26,947 nt of DNA from CAYGVX01 sp964395545 (GTDB lineage: Archaea > Thermoproteota > Bathyarchaeia > Bathyarchaeales > SOJC01). Location: NCBI GenBank assembly GCA_964395545.1, contig CAYNAW010000018.1:1-26947 (forward strand), given 5' to 3'. The position numbers were made by a program, and so were the translations under genes. Positions 24,260 through 26,947 of the stretch are shown in pieces. The notes beneath the pieces were generated by a model. The model had not been told where the DNA came from, did no database searches, and saw only the letters and a list, made by a program, of their open reading frames with translations. Position 1 is the stretch's first letter; the number at the start of each line of letters is the position of its first letter.

Positions 24260-24530
24260 GCTTAATCTGGTTGAGCGATGAGACGAGCGACTAATCCCGC
24301 CGAAACCCTCTCTGAGGGCTCGCGCCGACGGACTCGACAGAAGCTGGCCCATCGGCTTGCTCATGAAGAAGGGCTTACCCAAACGCGAGACACGGCGGGC
24401 GCGGGTGCAAAACTCCCACGCCGGAGAGAGCTCAGCCGAGAAGAGCGTGACGCTCCATCGATGAAGTCGAGTGTTAGGTTGACGTGGGATACAATCACCC
24501 GCGAGAAGAGAATGGGAACTCTTAAGTCTC
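24260..24530 (+). ncRNA. possible structured RNA between pheT and tyrS
   Basis: The 332 bases between pheT and tyrS lack a recognisable gene. After a T-run comes a TATA-like GCTTAATC (24260-24267), which would start a transcript near 24288; a second box, CTCTTAAG (24522-24529), suits tyrS. Between them I see nested complementarities: ATCCCGC (24294-24300) with GTGGGAT (24484-24490, one G-U); ACTCGAC (24332-24338) with GTCGAGT (24466-24472); and hairpins at 24306-24318 (CCCTC/GAGGG), 24341-24358 (AAGCTG/CGGCTT), 24398-24422 (GGCG.GGG/CCC.CGCC) and 24443-24455 (GAGCG/CGCTC). They are mutually compatible. I could not match RNase P, SRP RNA or tRNA. The region is moderately GC-rich, so chance pairing is possible, and an unrecognised frame at 24278-24595 also crosses it. 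Confidence 0.3.
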
Positions 24531-24567
24531 CAATCGTTGAATGTTACCGCGCAGTTGAGGGAAACAG

Positions 24568-25647
24568 GTGGACGTTGAGGAAAGATTCGAACTAGTCACA
24601 CGCAACACCGTGGAAATCGTGACACCCGATGAGCTACGTAGTTTGCTCGAGACGAAGTCAAAGCCAAGAGCTTACTGGGGGTTCGAGTCGAGCGGTCTTA
24701 TGCACCTTGGGCTTGGACTCGTCTGCGGCGCAAAGATGAAGGACATGGTGAAAGCGGGCTTCCACTTCATCATCTTCCTAGCCGACTGGCACTCGTGGAT
24801 AAACGACAAGCTCGGAGGCCAGATGGACAATATACGCCTGTGCGGCGAATACTTCAAAGAGTGTTTCACCGCCTTGGGGATAGAGGGTGTCGAGTACAGA
24901 TGGGCAGCCGATCTTGCAGAAGGCATCGAATACTGGGAAAAAGTCGTGAAAGTAGCGAAGAACGCCTCAGTGCAGCGGATATGGCGAGCTCTCCCCATTA
25001 TGGGCAGGGAGATGAACCTCTCGGATGTCGAAACCGCCTGGCTATTCTACCCCTGCATGCAGGCAGCAGACATATTCCACATGAACCTTGATGTAGCTTG
25101 TGCAGGCATCGACCAACGCAAGGCACACATGCTCGCCCGAGACGCAGCAGAAAAGCTGCGTTGGCAGAAACCTCAGTGCGTTCACGTCCCACTGTTAATG
25201 GGGTTGCAAGGGCCAGCCAAAAGCGAACAGCAGCTCGACGAAGACGCCGCGTTGAACCTGCAAATAGTGTCAAAAATGTCCAAGAGCCAACCGAAAACAT
25301 GCATCTTCGTCCACGACTCGCCCGAAGCCATCAAAGGCAAATTGAACGATGCATACTGCCCACCGAAACAAGTCGCCGACAACCCGCTGCTCGAGACAGC
25401 AAGACTCGCTGTCTTCACGAACACCACAGAGTTGACCATCACGCGCCCCCCCAAATACGGCGGTACTGAAACCTTCACAAGCTACGTTGAGCTCGAAGAG
25501 GCGTACCGAGACGGCAAAATCCACCCGCTTGACTTGAAGAACGGTGTTGCCGAAGCCCTAATACGCATATTAGAACCAGTTCGAAGACACTTCAAGGACC
25601 ATCCTGAGAAACTGGACAAGATGAAACAAATCGAAGTGACAAGGTAG
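24568..25647 (+). CDS. tyrS: tyrosyl-tRNA synthetase
   Basis: 359 residues, archaeal/eukaryotic-type class I synthetase. AYWGFESSG (about 31-39) matches the tyrosine pocket YxGxE; MQAADIF plus GIDQRKAHMLARD is the second half of the pocket and the archaeal signature; KMSKS (about 237-241) is the KMSKS loop. The HIGH motif reads HLGL, with the second His replaced. The start is GTG at 24568, giving MDVEERFELVTRNT, the family N terminus. TrpRS is a relative, but the YxGxE and DQRK context fits TyrRS better. It is followed after 7 bases by the toprim gene. Confidence 0.9.
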   Translation: MDVEERFELVTRNTVEIVTPDELRSLLETKSKPRAYWGFESSGLMHLGLGLVCGAKMKDMVKAGFHFIIFLADWHSWINDKLGGQMDNIRLCGEYFKECFTALGIEGVEYRWAADLAEGIEYWEKVVKVAKNASVQRIWRALPIMGREMNLSDVETAWLFYPCMQAADIFHMNLDVACAGIDQRKAHMLARDAAEKLRWQKPQCVHVPLLMGLQGPAKSEQQLDEDAALNLQIVSKMSKSQPKTCIFVHDSPEAIKGKLNDAYCPPKQVADNPLLETARLAVFTNTTELTITRPPKYGGTETFTSYVELEEAYRDGKIHPLDLKNGVAEALIRILEPVRRHFKDHPEKLDKMKQIEVTR

Positions 25648-25654
25648 GACAACA

Positions 25655-26092
25655 TTGTCCACACACTTGAAAGAAAAGCTAGAGAAGATTGAGGAGCTCC
25701 TCGAGAGACTTGCAGCTCATTCGGCAAAAGGCATTCCGATAGTCGTTGAAGGAAAGAAAGACGTCGATGCACTCCGAAGACTGGCCTTTAACGGCGACAT
25801 AATCGCGGCGAAGACGCGAAAGTCCTTCCTCGCCCTGGCGACGGAGATTGAACGTTTAGACTCGGATGAAGTGCTGCTCTTGATGGACTTTGACAGACGG
25901 GGCAAAGAGTGGACCAAACGGTTGACCGAGTACCTTGAACGATCTGCAGTCAAGCCCAACGCGTTCTTCTGGCATGAACTGCAGGAACTCGTGGGCAACG
26001 AGGTCAATGAAGTGGAGGGGCTGCTGCCTTACCTGCAGACCTTGAGGAGTAAGAGTGGAAAGTCGCAAACTATAATAGAGAGCAAGCTGTAA
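25655..26092 (+). CDS. small toprim-domain protein
   Basis: 145 residues with a single toprim fold: IVVEGKKDVDAL (Glu32) and VLLLMDFDRRGKEW (Asp78, Asp80), the acidic residues that bind Mg2+ in primases, topoisomerases and OLD/RNase M5-type nucleases. A coiled-coil-like N terminus (residues 1-24) precedes it. Start is TTG at 25655 with AGGTAGGA just upstream; there is no ATG at a sensible place. Similar stand-alone archaeal toprim proteins (UPF0292-like) have no settled function. It is packed between tyrS and dnaG, another toprim protein. Confidence 0.75.
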   Translation: MSTHLKEKLEKIEELLERLAAHSAKGIPIVVEGKKDVDALRRLAFNGDIIAAKTRKSFLALATEIERLDSDEVLLLMDFDRRGKEWTKRLTEYLERSAVKPNAFFWHELQELVGNEVNEVEGLLPYLQTLRSKSGKSQTIIESKL

Positions 26093-26162
26093 GCGAATAC
26101 AGTTCACATTCACGTTAGTGCGTGATGTTAATCCTTACACATATCACTTGGAGGTGACGTTA

Positions 26163-26947
26163 ATGGGATCATCACAAACCGTTACAGTAAAGTATGAAGT
26201 CCACGCGAAATTCGAAATTGACGGCGTCGTGGAGAAGCCCGACGTCATAGGAGCAGTCTTCGGGCAGACCGAAGGCCTTTTCGGAGCCGAACTAGACCTG
26301 CGCGAACTGCAAAAGTCGGGACGAATCGGAAGAATCGAAATCAACCTGTCCTCAAAGCAGGACAAAACCACAGGAACCATCGTGATACCGACCAGCCTAG
26401 ACAGAGTCTCCACAGCTATACTCGCAGCCAGCATAGAGAGCATAAACCGCGTAGGACCATGCGTGGCCAAAGTCACGCTGGAGAAGGTTGAAGACATACG
26501 GGACTCGAGACGCAAGCTCATCATCGACAGAGCCAAGGAAATTCTGCACCAATGGAACATCGAGACCATGCCGAATACCGACGAAATCTACCGGCAAGTT
26601 TCGGAAACGCTGCGAACCGCGAAGGTCGGGAAGTATGGCAAAGACGAGCTTACGGCAGGTCCAGAAATTGACACGTCAAAGCAGATAATCGTGGTGGAAG
26701 GCAGAGCGGACGTCCAGAACCTGCTGCGATGCGGAATACTCAACGTCGTCGCTCTGGAAGGAGCGAAAGTGCCGGAAACCATAATAAAGCTGTCTAAAGA
26801 GAAGGAGCTGACGGCTTTTCTCGACGGTGACCGTGGGGGAGACTTGATACTGAAAGAACTGCAGCAAGTGACGAACACGAAGTTCGTGGCGAGAGCCCCT
26901 CAGGGACGAGAAGTGGAAGAGCTGAACTGCAGGGAGATCGGCGCAGC
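26163..26947 (+). CDS. dnaG: archaeal DnaG-type primase, N-terminal part (cut by window edge)
   Basis: The ATG at 26163 has GGAGGTG 6-12 bases upstream; 261 codons are present and the frame runs off the right edge. Archaeal DnaG signature GVVEKPDVIGAVFGQTEGL (21-39) and LDLRELQKSGRIGRIEI (44-60), then a toprim domain with IIVVEGRADVQNLL (Glu179) and FLDGDRGG (220-226). The last visible residues include VEELNCREIG, typical of the region after the toprim fold. Archaeal DnaG can make short primers and associates with the exosome. A 70-base spacer separates it from the toprim gene; no clear TATA box, so it may be cotranscribed. Confidence 0.94.
   Translation, partial: MGSSQTVTVKYEVHAKFEIDGVVEKPDVIGAVFGQTEGLFGAELDLRELQKSGRIGRIEINLSSKQDKTTGTIVIPTSLDRVSTAILAASIESINRVGPCVAKVTLEKVEDIRDSRRKLIIDRAKEILHQWNIETMPNTDEIYRQVSETLRTAKVGKYGKDELTAGPEIDTSKQIIVVEGRADVQNLLRCGILNVVALEGAKVPETIIKLSKEKELTAFLDGDRGGDLILKELQQVTNTKFVARAPQGREVEELNCREIGA

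Noticed and set aside
24273..24320. Possible C/D-box small RNA (GCGATGA with CTGA, flanked by GAGC/GCTC)
   Set aside because: The C box deviates from RTGATGA, no D'/C' pair is visible and the guide would be a single long stretch.
24338..24416. tRNA-like A and B boxes (TGGCCCATCGG and GGTGCAAAACTCC)
   Set aside because: No acceptor stem can be formed and both boxes miss key bases.
24278..24595. 105-codon plus-strand reading frame between pheT and tyrS
   Set aside because: Arg- and Ser-rich with no recognisable motif or ribosome binding site, overlaps the tyrS start by 28 bases and crosses the region of paired segments; a chance open frame is more likely.
1..26947. CRISPR arrays, insertion sequences, prophage or rRNA genes
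   Set aside because: I saw no regularly spaced repeats, transposase or integrase motifs, or rRNA-like sequence; the layout is a dense chromosomal set.

Overview
The window comes from an archaeon. It encodes ribosomal protein L15e, archaeal-type DnaG primase, archaeal UMP kinase, archaeal PheS/PheT and TyrRS, and an AbrB-PhoU regulator, and its promoters show TATA boxes about 36-50 bases ahead of start codons. Abundant heterodisulfide-reductase (Hdr) genes, a group 3c-type [NiFe] hydrogenase and the TACK-like gene mix suggest an anaerobic member of Bathyarchaeia or a relative. That placement is an inference; no rRNA or mcr gene is present to settle it.

Left part (1-7391, minus strand): one apparent operon reads right to left. 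It starts with two paralogous proteins that join a ribbon-helix-helix DNA-binding domain to a GcvH-like domain lacking the lipoyl lysine. It continues with a GltD-type NAD(P)H:acceptor flavoprotein with C-terminal ferredoxin clusters, an MvhD variant with a C-terminal winged-helix-like extension, a double-length HdrA with two flavin modules, a normal MvhD, and the first 16 codons of a probable hdrC that leaves the window. This looks like a hydrogenase-free, NAD(P)H-linked Hdr electron-transfer module. A divergent AbrB-PhoU gene faces it across a short promoter region holding a 27-base near-perfect palindrome.

Middle (7392-15465, plus strand): AbrB-PhoU, a VIT1/CCC1-like membrane protein, then a tightly packed operon mvhG-mvhA-hdrA/mvhD fusion-hdrC-hdrB. 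This encodes an H2-using, probably flavin-bifurcating hydrogenase-Hdr complex. Its HdrA has lost the cysteines of the usual N-terminal cluster domain.

15494-19385 (minus strand): nfnA/sudB-nfnB/sudA (NADH/NADPH/ferredoxin transhydrogenase or sulfide dehydrogenase type), a small MDP-1-like HAD phosphatase, and a thioredoxin reductase-like flavoprotein. Together with the two Hdr systems this makes a roughly 19-kb redox island that could link H2, ferredoxin, NAD(P)H and thiol/disulfide pools.

19559-26947 (plus strand): information-processing genes, namely rpl15e, pyrH, pheS-pheT, tyrS, a small toprim protein and the start of dnaG (cut by the right edge). The 332 bases between pheT and tyrS lack a convincing gene but hold several nested and hairpin complementarities, and may encode a structured RNA.
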